64,000 nucleotides of DNA from Aeromicrobium endophyticum (GTDB taxonomy: Bacteria > Actinomycetota > Actinomycetes > Propionibacteriales > Nocardioidaceae), in the NCBI RefSeq assembly GCF_003586285.1, contig NZ_QUBR01000002.1:62001-126000 (forward strand), read 5' to 3'. Below, in pieces: positions 15,441-24,186 of this stretch. The notes beneath the pieces are model-generated. The model was not told where the DNA came from and made no database searches. It was given only the letters and a program-made list of their open reading frames with translations. Position 1 is the stretch's first letter, and each line of letters begins with the position of its first letter. A program made the translations under genes and the position numbers.

Positions 15441-16075
15441 CGCGCCGCGGCCTGCCAGCCCGCCTCGTGCAGCTCAACCTCGGGCTGTTCCTCTACGGCT
15501 TCACGATGGCGATGATGGTCGAGTCGACCCTCGGCCTCGACCCGTGGGACGTCTTCCACGAGGGGGTCGCGCAGCACGTGGGCCTCACGTTCGGGCAGGT
15601 CGTCATCGCGACGGGCGCCGTCGTCCTGCTGCTGTGGATCCCGTTGCGCCAGCTGCCCGGCGTCGGCACGGTGCTCAACGTCCTCGTGATCGGCCTGGCC
15701 GCCGACGTCGGCATCGCCGTGCTGGCCCAGCCCGACGCCCTGTGGCTGCGGGCTCTCCTGCTGGTGGGCGGGATCGTGGGCAACGGCTTCGCGGGGGCGC
15801 TCTACATCGGTGCGGCCCTGGGCCCCGGGCCGCGCGACGGGCTGTGGCTCGGTCTGGTGCGGCGGACGGGGCGCAGCGTGCGGCTGTGGCGCACGGTCAT
15901 CGAGGTGTCGGTGCTGGCGATCGGCTTCGCGCTGGGCGGCACGGTCGGTGTCGGCACCGTGCTGTACGCCGTGACCATCGGGCCGATCGTGCAGGCGTTC
16001 CTGCCGCTGGTGCAGGTCGAGGTGGCGAGCAGGTCGGGGGAGACGGGTCAGGAGTGCGAGGTCAGCGCCGCGTAG
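15437..16075 (+). CDS. YczE/YitT-like (DUF161-related) membrane protein
   Basis: A 212-residue integral membrane protein with about five hydrophobic segments. It begins with RLVQLNLGLFLYGFTMAMMVES and LGLDPWDVFHEGVAQHVGLTFGQ, which is the hallmark region of the YczE family. It is divergent from the MocR regulator, the classic YczR-YczE arrangement. The substrate is unknown; it is presumably a transporter or permease. The 3' end overlaps the end of the convergent methyltransferase gene by 14 bases. Confidence 0.82.
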   Translation: MTRRGLPARLVQLNLGLFLYGFTMAMMVESTLGLDPWDVFHEGVAQHVGLTFGQVVIATGAVVLLLWIPLRQLPGVGTVLNVLVIGLAADVGIAVLAQPDALWLRALLLVGGIVGNGFAGALYIGAALGPGPRDGLWLGLVRRTGRSVRLWRTVIEVSVLAIGFALGGTVGVGTVLYAVTIGPIVQAFLPLVQVEVASRSGETGQECEVSAA

Positions 16076-16625
16076 CGATGATGAGCGAGGCGTCGACGTC
16101 GATCAGCATCTCGACGGCGGCGAACCGCTCGTCGGTGAGCCACTGCTCGCGCACCGTGTCGACCCGTCCCTCGACGATCGGCGGCCAGAAGGCCGACGGC
16201 ACGAAGTCGTCGAGCACCGCGATGCCGCCTGGCTCGAGCAGGTCGGCGATGACGTCGATGCTCTCCATGACGTCGCGGATGTCGATGAACAGCAGCGAGA
16301 ACGGTGCGTACTGCTCGAGCGTCGACCAGTCGCCCGCGATGACGTCGACGTTGTCGGTGCCGGCGAAGATCTTCTGCACGTCGCCGGCCAGGGCCGGGTC
16401 GAGCTCGGCGCTGACGACCCGGGCGTGCTTGGGTGCGCCGCTCGACAACCAGGCCGATCCGACGCCGCAGCCCGTGCCCAGCTCGGCCAGGGTGCCGGTG
16501 CGCGAGGCCGCCAGCGAGGCGAGCAGGCGACCGGTCTCGTTGCGGATCGAGGTGATGAACCCCCGCTGGCGTGAGAGGTCGAGCGTGGCCGAGACGAGCT
16601 CGGGGACTTCGGCGGGTGCGCTCAC
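16062..16625 (-). CDS. Class I SAM-dependent O-methyltransferase-like protein
   Basis: A 187-residue Rossmann methyltransferase. Motif I is TLAELGTGCGVGSAWL; SAELDP gives the acidic residue at the end of strand 2; FIDIRD and LEPGGIAVLDDF are later core motifs. Its length and the acidic motifs resemble catechol-O-methyltransferase-like proteins, but the acceptor cannot be told. It is convergent with, and overlaps, the YczE-like gene. Start: ATG at 16625. Confidence 0.8.
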   Translation of the reverse strand: MSAPAEVPELVSATLDLSRQRGFITSIRNETGRLLASLAASRTGTLAELGTGCGVGSAWLSSGAPKHARVVSAELDPALAGDVQKIFAGTDNVDVIAGDWSTLEQYAPFSLLFIDIRDVMESIDVIADLLEPGGIAVLDDFVPSAFWPPIVEGRVDTVREQWLTDERFAAVEMLIDVDASLIIATRR

Positions 16626-16724
16626 GCGGCCAGTCTTTCACGGACTGAGGGGCCCGGACGTCCACGACGTCTCGGCGGCTGAGACACGCGGGGCAGATGC
16701 CGCCCACGGCGGGCGTACCTGCAG

Positions 16725-16730
16725 TACGCT
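16725..16730 (+). promoter_or_regulatory. -10-like hexamer before the leader peptide at 16738
   Basis: TACGCT ends seven bases before the ATG at 16738, the distance expected if transcription begins at or next to the A of that ATG (leaderless). No good -35 hexamer is seen. The same geometry (TAGACT, seven bases, ATG) is found before the leader at 21644. Confidence 0.35.
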
Positions 16731-16737
16731 CTCGGAC

Positions 16738-16785
16738 ATGCGGAAGCAGCTCGTACTCATCGCTTGCCGCGGCAGGGCCTCTTAG
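16738..16785 (+). CDS. Predicted leader peptide with Leu-Val-Leu-Ile codons
   Basis: A 15-residue frame MRKQLVLIACRGRAS whose codons include CTC GTA CTC ATC (Leu-Val-Leu-Ile). Its CRGR codons and stop lie in the 5' arm and loop of the hairpin at 16767-16803. This arrangement is typical of ribosome-mediated attenuation of branched-chain amino acid genes. The next recognisable biosynthetic gene is leuB, 369 bases after the leader stop, so the controlled gene is unclear. leuA and ilvBNC are not present here. Confidence 0.55.
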   Translation: MRKQLVLIACRGRAS

Positions 16786-16803
16786 GGCCACACCCTGCCG
16801 CGG
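16767..16803 (+). terminator. Strong hairpin after the leader peptide (candidate attenuator)
   Basis: CCGCGGCAGGG (16767-16777) pairs perfectly with CCCTGCCGCGG (16793-16803), an 11-bp GC-rich stem with a 15-base loop that contains the leader stop codon. It is followed by TGTTTCGG, a short T-run, so it may terminate transcription weakly or act as an attenuator arm. Confidence 0.6.
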
Positions 16804-16971
16804 TGTTTCGGCGTTGGCCCGCCGTTCCGCAGCAGGGTACGAGAGATCATGACCTGGTCTCCATCACTTCTCGCACTCCCCGGTGATCCCGGATCTTGTG
16901 GCGTTGCTGGACGGCGGACCTACGCCGGACCCGCGCCTGACCATCCGATCGATCACCGAAGGAGAACCATC

Positions 16972-17082
16972 ATGACCAGCTTCTCGACATCGAGCACACC
17001 CATCGAGTGGGGACCGGCGCACCTGCGCGACGAGGCGACCCAGCACGAGATCGAGCTGAGCGACCGCCCCGACGACAACTGA
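16972..17082 (+). CDS. Small hypothetical protein (36 residues) upstream of leuB
   Basis: ATG at 16972 is preceded by AAGGAGAACC, a good Shine-Dalgarno with normal spacing, so translation is plausible. The product MTSFSTSSTPIEWG... is Ser/Thr-rich at the start and acidic at the end, with no membrane helix. The same frame is open upstream from an ATG at 16849 that lacks a good ribosome site. It lies between the leader hairpin and the leuB operator-like repeat. No family recognised. The rest of 16804-16971 shows nothing clear. Confidence 0.4.
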   Translation: MTSFSTSSTPIEWGPAHLRDEATQHEIELSDRPDDN

Positions 17083-17103
17083 CGTCGATGCGTACATCTC
17101 ATA

Positions 17104-17132
17104 TCTCAGGATGCTGGTTTCACATCCTGAGA
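17104..17132. promoter_or_regulatory. Perfect inverted repeat before leuB (candidate operator)
   Basis: TCTCAGGATG (17104-17113) and CATCCTGAGA (17123-17132) are exact inverted copies around a 9-base centre. A partial third copy CTAGGATG is at 17141-17148, just before the leuB ATG at 17154. The position resembles that of IclR-family leucine regulators (LtbR in Corynebacterium, NdgR in Streptomyces) that act on leuB and leuCD, but the motif was not compared to theirs. Confidence 0.55.
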
Positions 17133-17153
17133 CGTCGCTCCTAGGATGTCGTC

Positions 17154-18224
<1,071 letters not shown>

Positions 18225-18257
18225 CGACTGTTCACCCTCCGACCCGGAAGAGATATC

Positions 18258-19361
18258 GTGACGACCATGACCTCCACCCCCTTCGCCGCCACGCTGACCA
18301 CCAACCCGGCGGCCAGGACCGCCGAGCAGCGCGACGCGATCCTGGCCGACCCCGGATTCGGCAACCACTTCACCGACCACATGTTCCTGGCCGAGTGGAC
18401 GCCCGACACCGGATGGGCCGACGGTCGTGTCGTGCCCTACGGTCCGCTGCAGATCGACCCGGCCACCGCGGTGCTGCACTACGCCCAGGAGATCTTCGAG
18501 GGTCTCAAGGCCTACGTGCACGCCGACGGCTCGGTGTGGCTGTTCCGTCCCGAGGCCAACGCGGCACGCATGCAGCGCTCGGCCCAGCGGCTGGCGCTGC
18601 CCGAGCTGCCGACCGACTGGTTCCTGGGCTCGATCCAGGCGCTCGTCGAGGCCGACCGCGCGTGGGTGCCCGCCGGCGGCGAGAAGAGCCTGTACCTGCG
18701 TCCGTTCATGTTCGCCTCCGAGGTCTTCCTCGGCGTCCGCCCGTCCCAGCACGTGACGTACTCGGTCATCGCTTCGCCCGCCGGTGCGTACTTCGCGGGC
18801 GGCGTGCAGGCCGTCTCGATCTGGCTGTCGACCGAGTACTCGCGTGCCGGCGCCGGCGGTACCGGTGCGGCCAAGTGCGGCGGCAACTACGCGGCGTCGC
18901 TGCTGCCTCAGCGTGAGGCCGCCGAGCACGGATGTGCCCAGGTGGCCTTCCTCGACTCCACCGAGCAGAAGTGGATCGAGGAGCTCGGCGGGATGAACCT
19001 GTACTTCGTCCAGTCCGACGGCTCGATCGTCACGCCGTCGCTGTCGGGGTCGATCCTCGAGGGCATCACCCGCGACTCGATCATGCAGATCGGCCGCGAC
19101 CTCGGGCACGAGGTCGTCGAGCGACGCGTGTCGATCGACGAGTGGCGCCAAGGGGCGGCCGACGGCACGATCACCGAGGTGTTCGCGTGCGGCACGGCCG
19201 CGGTCGTCACGCCCGTCGCGTCGCTGAAGTGGGAGGGCGGCGAGGCCGTCAGCGGTGACGGCCAGCCGGGCAAGGTCACGACCGACATCCGCTCGGCACT
19301 CGTCGACGTCCAGTACGGACGCGCCGAGGACCGCCACGGATGGCTCACGCGCGTCTCCTAG
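18258..19361 (+). CDS. ilvE: Branched-chain amino acid aminotransferase IlvE
   Basis: Transfers the amino group from glutamate to the 2-oxo acids of Leu, Ile and Val. The 367-residue class IV PLP enzyme carries the PLP lysine Lys206 in GGTGAAKCGGNYAASL, EIFEGLKAY, YLRPFMF and the C-terminal EVFACGTAAVVTPV. Start GTG at 18258 is favoured because GGAAG ends seven bases before it; an ATG three codons downstream is an alternative. It lies directly after leuB, forming a two-gene branched-chain unit. Confidence 0.94.
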   Translation: MTTMTSTPFAATLTTNPAARTAEQRDAILADPGFGNHFTDHMFLAEWTPDTGWADGRVVPYGPLQIDPATAVLHYAQEIFEGLKAYVHADGSVWLFRPEANAARMQRSAQRLALPELPTDWFLGSIQALVEADRAWVPAGGEKSLYLRPFMFASEVFLGVRPSQHVTYSVIASPAGAYFAGGVQAVSIWLSTEYSRAGAGGTGAAKCGGNYAASLLPQREAAEHGCAQVAFLDSTEQKWIEELGGMNLYFVQSDGSIVTPSLSGSILEGITRDSIMQIGRDLGHEVVERRVSIDEWRQGAADGTITEVFACGTAAVVTPVASLKWEGGEAVSGDGQPGKVTTDIRSALVDVQYGRAEDRHGWLTRVS

Positions 19362-19382
19362 ACCGCCTGTGGTTGGGTGTCC

Positions 19383-19398
19383 TGTGACCACCGTCACA
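19383..19398. promoter_or_regulatory. CRP/GlxR-type palindrome in front of aspA
   Basis: TGTGA-CCACCG-TCACA matches the CRP-family consensus TGTGA-n6-TCACA with no mismatch. It ends 14 bases before the aspA ATG (19413) and just upstream of its AAGGAG. In actinobacteria this would be a GlxR/Crp site responsive to cAMP. So close to the start codon, it is more likely a roadblock or operator than a class I activator site. Confidence 0.65.
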
Positions 19399-19412
19399 AG
19401 CAAGGAGATCGC

Positions 19413-20825
19413 ATGTCCGTCGCCACACGTTCCGAGCACGACCTGATCGGAGACCGTGAGGTACCTGTCGAGGCCTACTGGGGAGTGCACACGCTCCGCG
19501 CCCTCGAGAACTTCCCCATCACCGGCATCCCCATCGCCGTCAGCCCGTACCTCGTCGAGGCGCTCGCGGCCGTCAAGCAGGCGGCCGCGACCGCCAACAA
19601 CGAGCTGGGCCTGCTCGACGACGAGCGGTTCGCGGCGATCCGCGACGCGTGCCAGGAGATCCGCGCCGGGGGGCTGGCCGACGAGTTCGTCGTCGACGTC
19701 ATCCAGGGCGGCGCCGGCACGTCGACCAACATGAACGCCAACGAGGTCATCGCCAACCGGGCCCTCGAGCTGATGGGGCACGAGAAGGGCGACTACGCCG
19801 TCATCCACCCCAACGAGCACGTCAACCTGAGCCAGTCGACCAACGACGTCTACCCGACGGCCGTCAAGATCGCGATCATCCTCGCCACGCACGACCTGCT
19901 CGCGGCGATGCAGGTGCTCGAGGACTCGTTCGCGCGCAAGGCCGACGAGTTCCACGACGTGCTCAAGATGGGGCGCACGCAGCTGCAGGACGCGGTGCCG
20001 ATGACGTTGGGGCAGGAGTTCCGCACGTACTCGCTGATGATCGGCGAGGACCGCGCGCGACTGGGTGAGGCCGTGCTGCTGCTGCACGAGATCAACCTGG
20101 GCGCCACCGCGATCGGCACGATGCTGAACGCGCCGGCCGGCTACGTCCCGTCGGCCTGCGGGCACCTGGCGTCCATCACCGGGCTGCCGCTCGAGACCGC
20201 GGTCGACCTGATCGAGGCGACGCAGGACTGCGGTGCGTTCGTGCAGCTGTCGGGCACGCTCAAGCGTGTCGCGGTCAAGCTGTCGAAGATCTGCAACGAC
20301 CTGCGCCTGCTGTCGTCGGGGCCGCGGGCCGGCTTCAACGAGATCAACCTGCCGGCCGTGCAGGCCGGGTCGAGCATCATGCCGGGCAAGGTCAACCCCG
20401 TGATCCCCGAGGTCGTCAACCAGGTCGCCTTCCAGATCATCGGCCACGACATGACCGTCACGATGGCCGCCGAGGCCGGGCAGCTGCAGCTCAACGCCTT
20501 CGAGCCGGTCATCTGCTACTCGCTGTCGGCCGGCATCTCGCGGCTCGAGCAGGCGGTGCTGACGCTCGCGCACCGCTGCGTCGACGGCATCACCGCCAAC
20601 GTCGAGCTGCTGCGCTCCGAGGTCGAGAACTCGATCGGGCTGGTCACGGCGCTCAACCCCTACATCGGCTACGCCGCCGCGACCGAGGTGGCCAAGGAGG
20701 CGCTGGCGACCGGACGCGGCGTGGCCGAGCTGGTGCTCGAGCGCGGCCTGCTGCCGCGCGAGCAGCTGGAGGCCATCCTGCGTCCCGAGGTGCTGGCCAA
20801 CCTCGCCAAGCGCCCCGAGCGCTGA
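19413..20825 (+). CDS. aspA: Aspartate ammonia-lyase AspA
   Basis: Reversibly deaminates aspartate to fumarate and ammonia. The 470-residue fumarase/aspartase-superfamily protein has GAGTSTNMNANEVIANRA, HPNEHVNLSQSTNDVYPTA, GRTQLQDAVPMTLGQEF and the signature loop GSSIMPGKVNP at 319-329. The QSTNDVYPTA block and length fit aspartase better than fumarase, but fumarase cannot be fully excluded. The ATG at 19413 follows AAGGAGATCGC. A hairpin-repeat element follows the gene. Confidence 0.9.
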   Translation: MSVATRSEHDLIGDREVPVEAYWGVHTLRALENFPITGIPIAVSPYLVEALAAVKQAAATANNELGLLDDERFAAIRDACQEIRAGGLADEFVVDVIQGGAGTSTNMNANEVIANRALELMGHEKGDYAVIHPNEHVNLSQSTNDVYPTAVKIAIILATHDLLAAMQVLEDSFARKADEFHDVLKMGRTQLQDAVPMTLGQEFRTYSLMIGEDRARLGEAVLLLHEINLGATAIGTMLNAPAGYVPSACGHLASITGLPLETAVDLIEATQDCGAFVQLSGTLKRVAVKLSKICNDLRLLSSGPRAGFNEINLPAVQAGSSIMPGKVNPVIPEVVNQVAFQIIGHDMTVTMAAEAGQLQLNAFEPVICYSLSAGISRLEQAVLTLAHRCVDGITANVELLRSEVENSIGLVTALNPYIGYAAATEVAKEALATGRGVAELVLERGLLPREQLEAILRPEVLANLAKRPER

Positions 20826-20827
20826 GA

Positions 20828-20909
20828 CGGTGCGCCGGCGTCCAGCCGTCGCGTGTCTTTGGACGCCGGTGCACCGCTCTCGAGGCCAGGTGGACGCTGT
20901 CGCACCGCC
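20828..20909. repeat. Intergenic hairpin-repeat element, copy 1
   Basis: CGGTGCGCCGGCGTCCA (20828-20844) pairs with TGGACGCCGGTGCACCG (20860-20876), a 17-bp arm with one G-U type mismatch. A third, half copy TGGACGCTGTCGCACCGCC is at 20891-20909. The same arm sequence recurs at 53437-53489. It lies between convergent genes, so it may act as a bidirectional terminator. No T-run is present. Confidence 0.65.
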
Positions 20910-20921
20910 CGCGGGGGCGCG

Positions 20922-21617
20922 TCAGGGGGCGAACAGGGTGATGGCGGGATCGCCGAGCAGCCGGACGACCAGCTGCTCGACATCGGCGTCGTAGTCGATC
21001 TCGACGTCGATGGAGCGGTCGTTCGGGGTCTGCGCCGCAGCCGTGTCGCCGAGCCCGTAGGCGATGTCGCGCAGCGTGACGGTCGCGCGTCCGACCGGAT
21101 CGTTGGCGGGCCACTCGGCGATGACGCGATGCGTGAGCCCGGCCAGCACGGCACCGTGCATCGCGTGCTGCTCGGGGTGCACACCGTCGACCACGATCTC
21201 GGGCAGCCCGAAGCCGGCCAGCCCCACGGTCGCGATGCGTCCGGACTCGAGGTCCGAGTAGTCGACGACGTACCACTGGGTGGCGTGCGACAGCGAGACG
21301 TCGCCGGGCCGTCCCTCGACCACCCGGGGGACGGCCAGGTCGATCACGACGCCGTCGTGGTCCTCGGCGATCGCGAGCGCCTCGACCCTCGCGTCGCGCT
21401 GCGCGAACGCGGCGCCCTCGACGTCCGACGTGCGCAGCAGCAACGTCTGGTGCTGCCGCGACCTGAGACGCCGTAACGACACCTCGGACGTGCCGTAGCG
21501 GCGCAATAGCTCGGGCGACGGGGGAGGGATCAGGTCGTCGGTGGCCAGCGGCTGCGCGGTCATCACGGCGTACATGACACGCGTCTGCTCAGGGTGCGGG
21601 ACGGGTCTGGCGGTCAT
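20922..21617 (-). CDS. Hypothetical protein (231 residues)
   Basis: A soluble protein with no recognised domain. The N-terminus is Pro-rich (TARPVPHPEQ, LIPPPSPELLRRYG), the centre has VVEGRPGDVSLSHATQWYVVDYSDLESG, and the C-terminal part is rich in Asp/Val. Codon use is like its neighbours. It is convergent with aspA and divergent from the cimA leader. A structural or regulatory role is possible; no function is claimed. Confidence 0.6.
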   Translation of the reverse strand: MTARPVPHPEQTRVMYAVMTAQPLATDDLIPPPSPELLRRYGTSEVSLRRLRSRQHQTLLLRTSDVEGAAFAQRDARVEALAIAEDHDGVVIDLAVPRVVEGRPGDVSLSHATQWYVVDYSDLESGRIATVGLAGFGLPEIVVDGVHPEQHAMHGAVLAGLTHRVIAEWPANDPVGRATVTLRDIAYGLGDTAAAQTPNDRSIDVEIDYDADVEQLVVRLLGDPAITLFAP

Positions 21618-21630
21618 AGGCGGCTCAGTC

Positions 21631-21636
21631 TAGACT
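21631..21636 (+). promoter_or_regulatory. -10 hexamer for the cimA leader
   Basis: TAGACT followed seven bases later by the leader ATG at 21644, which fits a leaderless transcript starting at that ATG. No convincing -35 is seen. The same -10 to ATG distance occurs at 16725-16738. Confidence 0.4.
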
Positions 21637-21643
21637 GGCGCGC

Positions 21644-21688
21644 ATGCAGAGCATCTCGATGATTATCGACGGGCGCGCCGGGGGCTGA
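21644..21688 (+). CDS. Predicted leader peptide rich in isoleucine codons (cimA attenuator)
   Basis: A 14-residue frame MQSISMIIDGRAGG; three of the residues are Ile (ATC, ATT, ATC). It ends 20 bases before an intrinsic terminator (21708-21733) and 86 bases before cimA. Isoleucine is the end product of the citramalate route, so Ile codons in the leader fit classical ribosome-mediated attenuation. Confidence 0.6.
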   Translation: MQSISMIIDGRAGG

Positions 21689-21707
21689 CACTCCACCCGA
21701 CGCGCTG

Positions 21708-21733
21708 CCTCCCACTCCCTGGGAGGTTTTTTT
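21708..21733 (+). terminator. Intrinsic terminator/attenuator before cimA
   Basis: CCTCCC (21708-21713) pairs with GGGAGG (21721-21726) over a 7-base loop, directly followed by seven T (21727-21733). This is the clearest rho-independent terminator in the window. It lies between the Ile-rich leader and cimA, so read-through is likely regulated. Confidence 0.8.
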
Positions 21734-21774
21734 ATGCCCGAGACCGCGAGATGACCGGACCGAAGGACGACGCA

Positions 21775-23382
21775 GTGAACGCAGGCCACCAGCACGTGGG
21801 CGACTTCCACGTCTACGACACGACGATGCGCGACGGCGCCCAGCAGGAGGGCCTGAACCTGTCGGTGCAGGACAAGCTGCACATCGCCCGCCACCTCGAC
21901 GACCTCGGCGTCGGCTACATCGAGGGTGGTTGGCCCGGCTCCAACCCCAAGGACACCGAGTTCTTCCAGCTCGCCGCCAAGGAGCTCGACCTGCGCCACG
22001 CGACCCTCGCGGCGTTCGGCGCCACGCGGCGCCCCCACGTCGCCGCGGCCGACGACACGCTGCTCGCGGCCCTGCGCGACTCGGGCGCCTCGGTCGTCAC
22101 GCTGGTCGCCAAGAGCCACGACCGCCACGTCGAGCTGGCGCTGCGCACGACGCTCGACGAGAACCTGGCGATGGTGCGCGACTCCGTCACGCACCTCCGC
22201 GAGGCGGGCCAGCGGGTCTTCGTCGACCTCGAGCACTTCTTCGACGGCTACCGCGCCAACCGCGACTACGCGCTCGAGGTCGTCCGCACCGCCGCCGAGG
22301 CCGGCGCCGAGGTCGCGGTGCTCTGCGACACCAACGGCGGCATGCTCCCGCACTGGGTCGCCGAGATCGTCGCGGACGTCATGGGCACGGGCGCGCGCCT
22401 CGGCATCCACGCCCACAACGACACGGGCTGCGCCGTGGCCAACTCGATGGCGGCGGTTCAGGCCGGCGTGACGCACCTGCAGGGGTGCATCAACGGCTAC
22501 GGCGAGCGCACCGGCAACGCCGACCTCGTGACGTGCGTGGCCAACCTGGAGCTGAAGCTCGGCATGTCGCTGCTGCCCGAGGGCCACCTGGCCGACGCCA
22601 CGCGCATCTCGCACGCGATCTCCGAGATCACCAACTACCCGCCGCACGCGCGCCAGCCCTACACGGGCGTCTCGGCGTTCGCCCACAAGGCAGGTCTTCA
22701 CGCGAGCGCGATCCGCGTCGACGCCGACCTGTACCAGCACATTGACCCGTCGCTGGTGGGCAACGACATGCGGCTGCTCGTCTCGGAGATGGCCGGCCGC
22801 GCCACGATCGAGCTCAAGGGCAAGGAGCTCGGGTACGACCTGGCCAGCGACCCCGAGCTGCTCGCGCGCGTGACCGACCGCGTCAAGCAGATGGAGCAGG
22901 CGGGCTACACCTTCGAGGCGGCCGACGCCTCGTTCGAGCTGCTGCTCGCCGAGGAGGTCGACGGTGCGCGCACCTCGTTCTTCGACGTCGAGTCGTGGCG
23001 GGTGCTGGCCGAGTCGTCGCGCGGCGCGGCGGCGCTCTCCGAGGCCACCGTCAAGCTGCGGGCCGGGGGAGTGCGCCTGGCCGTGATCGGCGAGGGCAAC
23101 GGCCCGGTCAATGCGCTCGACCACGCGCTGCGGCAGGCCATCGAGCAGGTGTACCCGGATGTCGCGCGCTTCCACCTGACCGACTTCCGCGTCCGCATCC
23201 TCGACCAGGGTCACGGCACCGACGCCGTCACCCGAGTGCTGATCGAGACGACCGACGGCAAGTCCGTGTGGGTCACGGTCGGCGTCGGTGCCAACATCAT
23301 CGAGGCCTCGTGGGAGGCGCTCGTCGACGCCGTGACGTACGGGCTGCGCCTGCACGAGGTGCGTCCTCGCATCGACGACTGA
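21775..23382 (+). CDS. cimA: (R)-citramalate synthase CimA
   Basis: Condenses acetyl-CoA and pyruvate to citramalate, the first step of threonine-independent isoleucine synthesis. The 535-residue protein has the HMGL-like catalytic domain (YDTTMRDGAQQEG, VFVDLEHFFDGYRAN, HAHNDTGCAVANSM) and a C-terminal regulatory LeuA-type dimer domain (about 410-525) that in this family binds the feedback inhibitor. Start: GTG at 21775 has AAGGA seven bases upstream; an ATG at 21751 without a good ribosome site is an alternative. The leuB and ilvE products supply later steps. Confidence 0.92.
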   Translation: MNAGHQHVGDFHVYDTTMRDGAQQEGLNLSVQDKLHIARHLDDLGVGYIEGGWPGSNPKDTEFFQLAAKELDLRHATLAAFGATRRPHVAAADDTLLAALRDSGASVVTLVAKSHDRHVELALRTTLDENLAMVRDSVTHLREAGQRVFVDLEHFFDGYRANRDYALEVVRTAAEAGAEVAVLCDTNGGMLPHWVAEIVADVMGTGARLGIHAHNDTGCAVANSMAAVQAGVTHLQGCINGYGERTGNADLVTCVANLELKLGMSLLPEGHLADATRISHAISEITNYPPHARQPYTGVSAFAHKAGLHASAIRVDADLYQHIDPSLVGNDMRLLVSEMAGRATIELKGKELGYDLASDPELLARVTDRVKQMEQAGYTFEAADASFELLLAEEVDGARTSFFDVESWRVLAESSRGAAALSEATVKLRAGGVRLAVIGEGNGPVNALDHALRQAIEQVYPDVARFHLTDFRVRILDQGHGTDAVTRVLIETTDGKSVWVTVGVGANIIEASWEALVDAVTYGLRLHEVRPRIDD

Positions 23383-23430
23383 GGCCCCTCGACCTTTGCC
23401 AGCGGCCGCGGCCCCTGGCACCGTGGGAGG

Positions 23431-24186
23431 GTGACCTCCCGCTCCGTGCGGCTCGTGATGTTCGTGCCCGTCGTCGTGACGCTGCTGACCGCCGCAGCCG
23501 TCGGTGCCGCGATCGTCGTGCAGGACCACCGCGAGACCGCACGGATGGCCAGGGCCGATGAGGTGGCCGAGGCGTTCTTGTCGGACGTCGGCATGTTCCG
23601 GGGCGACGTCGCCCGCGTGATCGCCCGCGCGCGAGAGGCCGAGCCGGCAGAGCTGCGCCGGGTGCTCGCCTCGGCCGTCGCCGATCCTCCCGAGCTGGGC
23701 GAGCCTCCCGCCGGGGCGGAGCGGTCGGAGACCTACGCGTCGGCGACCGCGACGGCCAGGACGTTCCTGGCTCCCTACCGGCGGCTCGACCGCCAGCTGC
23801 GGAGGGCCGATGTCGCCCTGACCTTCGTGGGGGCGGCGCGCGAGGCGCTCGAGACGCGGGCGACCGACTACGTCGGCTTCGGACCCATCGGCGACAGCGC
23901 GGCGGTGCGGACGCGGCTCGTCCCCGCCTTCGTCGAGGCGCGCGACGACTTCGCGGACGTCCGCGTGCCGAAGGGTCAGCGGGCGCTCGCCGCCACCGTC
24001 CGCGAGGCGCTGCAGTACGTCATCGATCGCGCGGGTGCCCTCGCCGACAGCATCGAGGTGGGTCGCAGCTACTCGTTCTCCTACACGCAGGAGTTCACCG
24101 CCGCGGCGGACGCCGTCGACGACTACGCGACGACGGTCGAGGGCGACCTGGCCGAGGCGCTGAACGCCGTGACGGCGAGCGGCTAG
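23431..24186 (+). CDS. Hypothetical membrane-anchored protein
   Basis: A 251-residue protein with one N-terminal hydrophobic helix (about residues 8-30, LVMFVPVVVTLLTAAAVGAAIVV) and a long Ala/Arg/Glu-rich helical region outside the membrane. It looks like the sensor part of a two-component or chemotaxis protein without the output domain, but no such domain is present. The start GTG/ATG at 23431 lies 48 bases after cimA. Its end overlaps the convergent GNAT gene by four bases. Confidence 0.6.
   Translation: MTSRSVRLVMFVPVVVTLLTAAAVGAAIVVQDHRETARMARADEVAEAFLSDVGMFRGDVARVIARAREAEPAELRRVLASAVADPPELGEPPAGAERSETYASATATARTFLAPYRRLDRQLRRADVALTFVGAAREALETRATDYVGFGPIGDSAAVRTRLVPAFVEARDDFADVRVPKGQRALAATVREALQYVIDRAGALADSIEVGRSYSFSYTQEFTAAADAVDDYATTVEGDLAEALNAVTASG

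Noticed and set aside
21751..21774. ATG at 21751 as cimA start
   Set aside because: No ribosome-binding sequence in front, whereas the GTG at 21775 has AAGGA at seven bases; kept as an alternative only.
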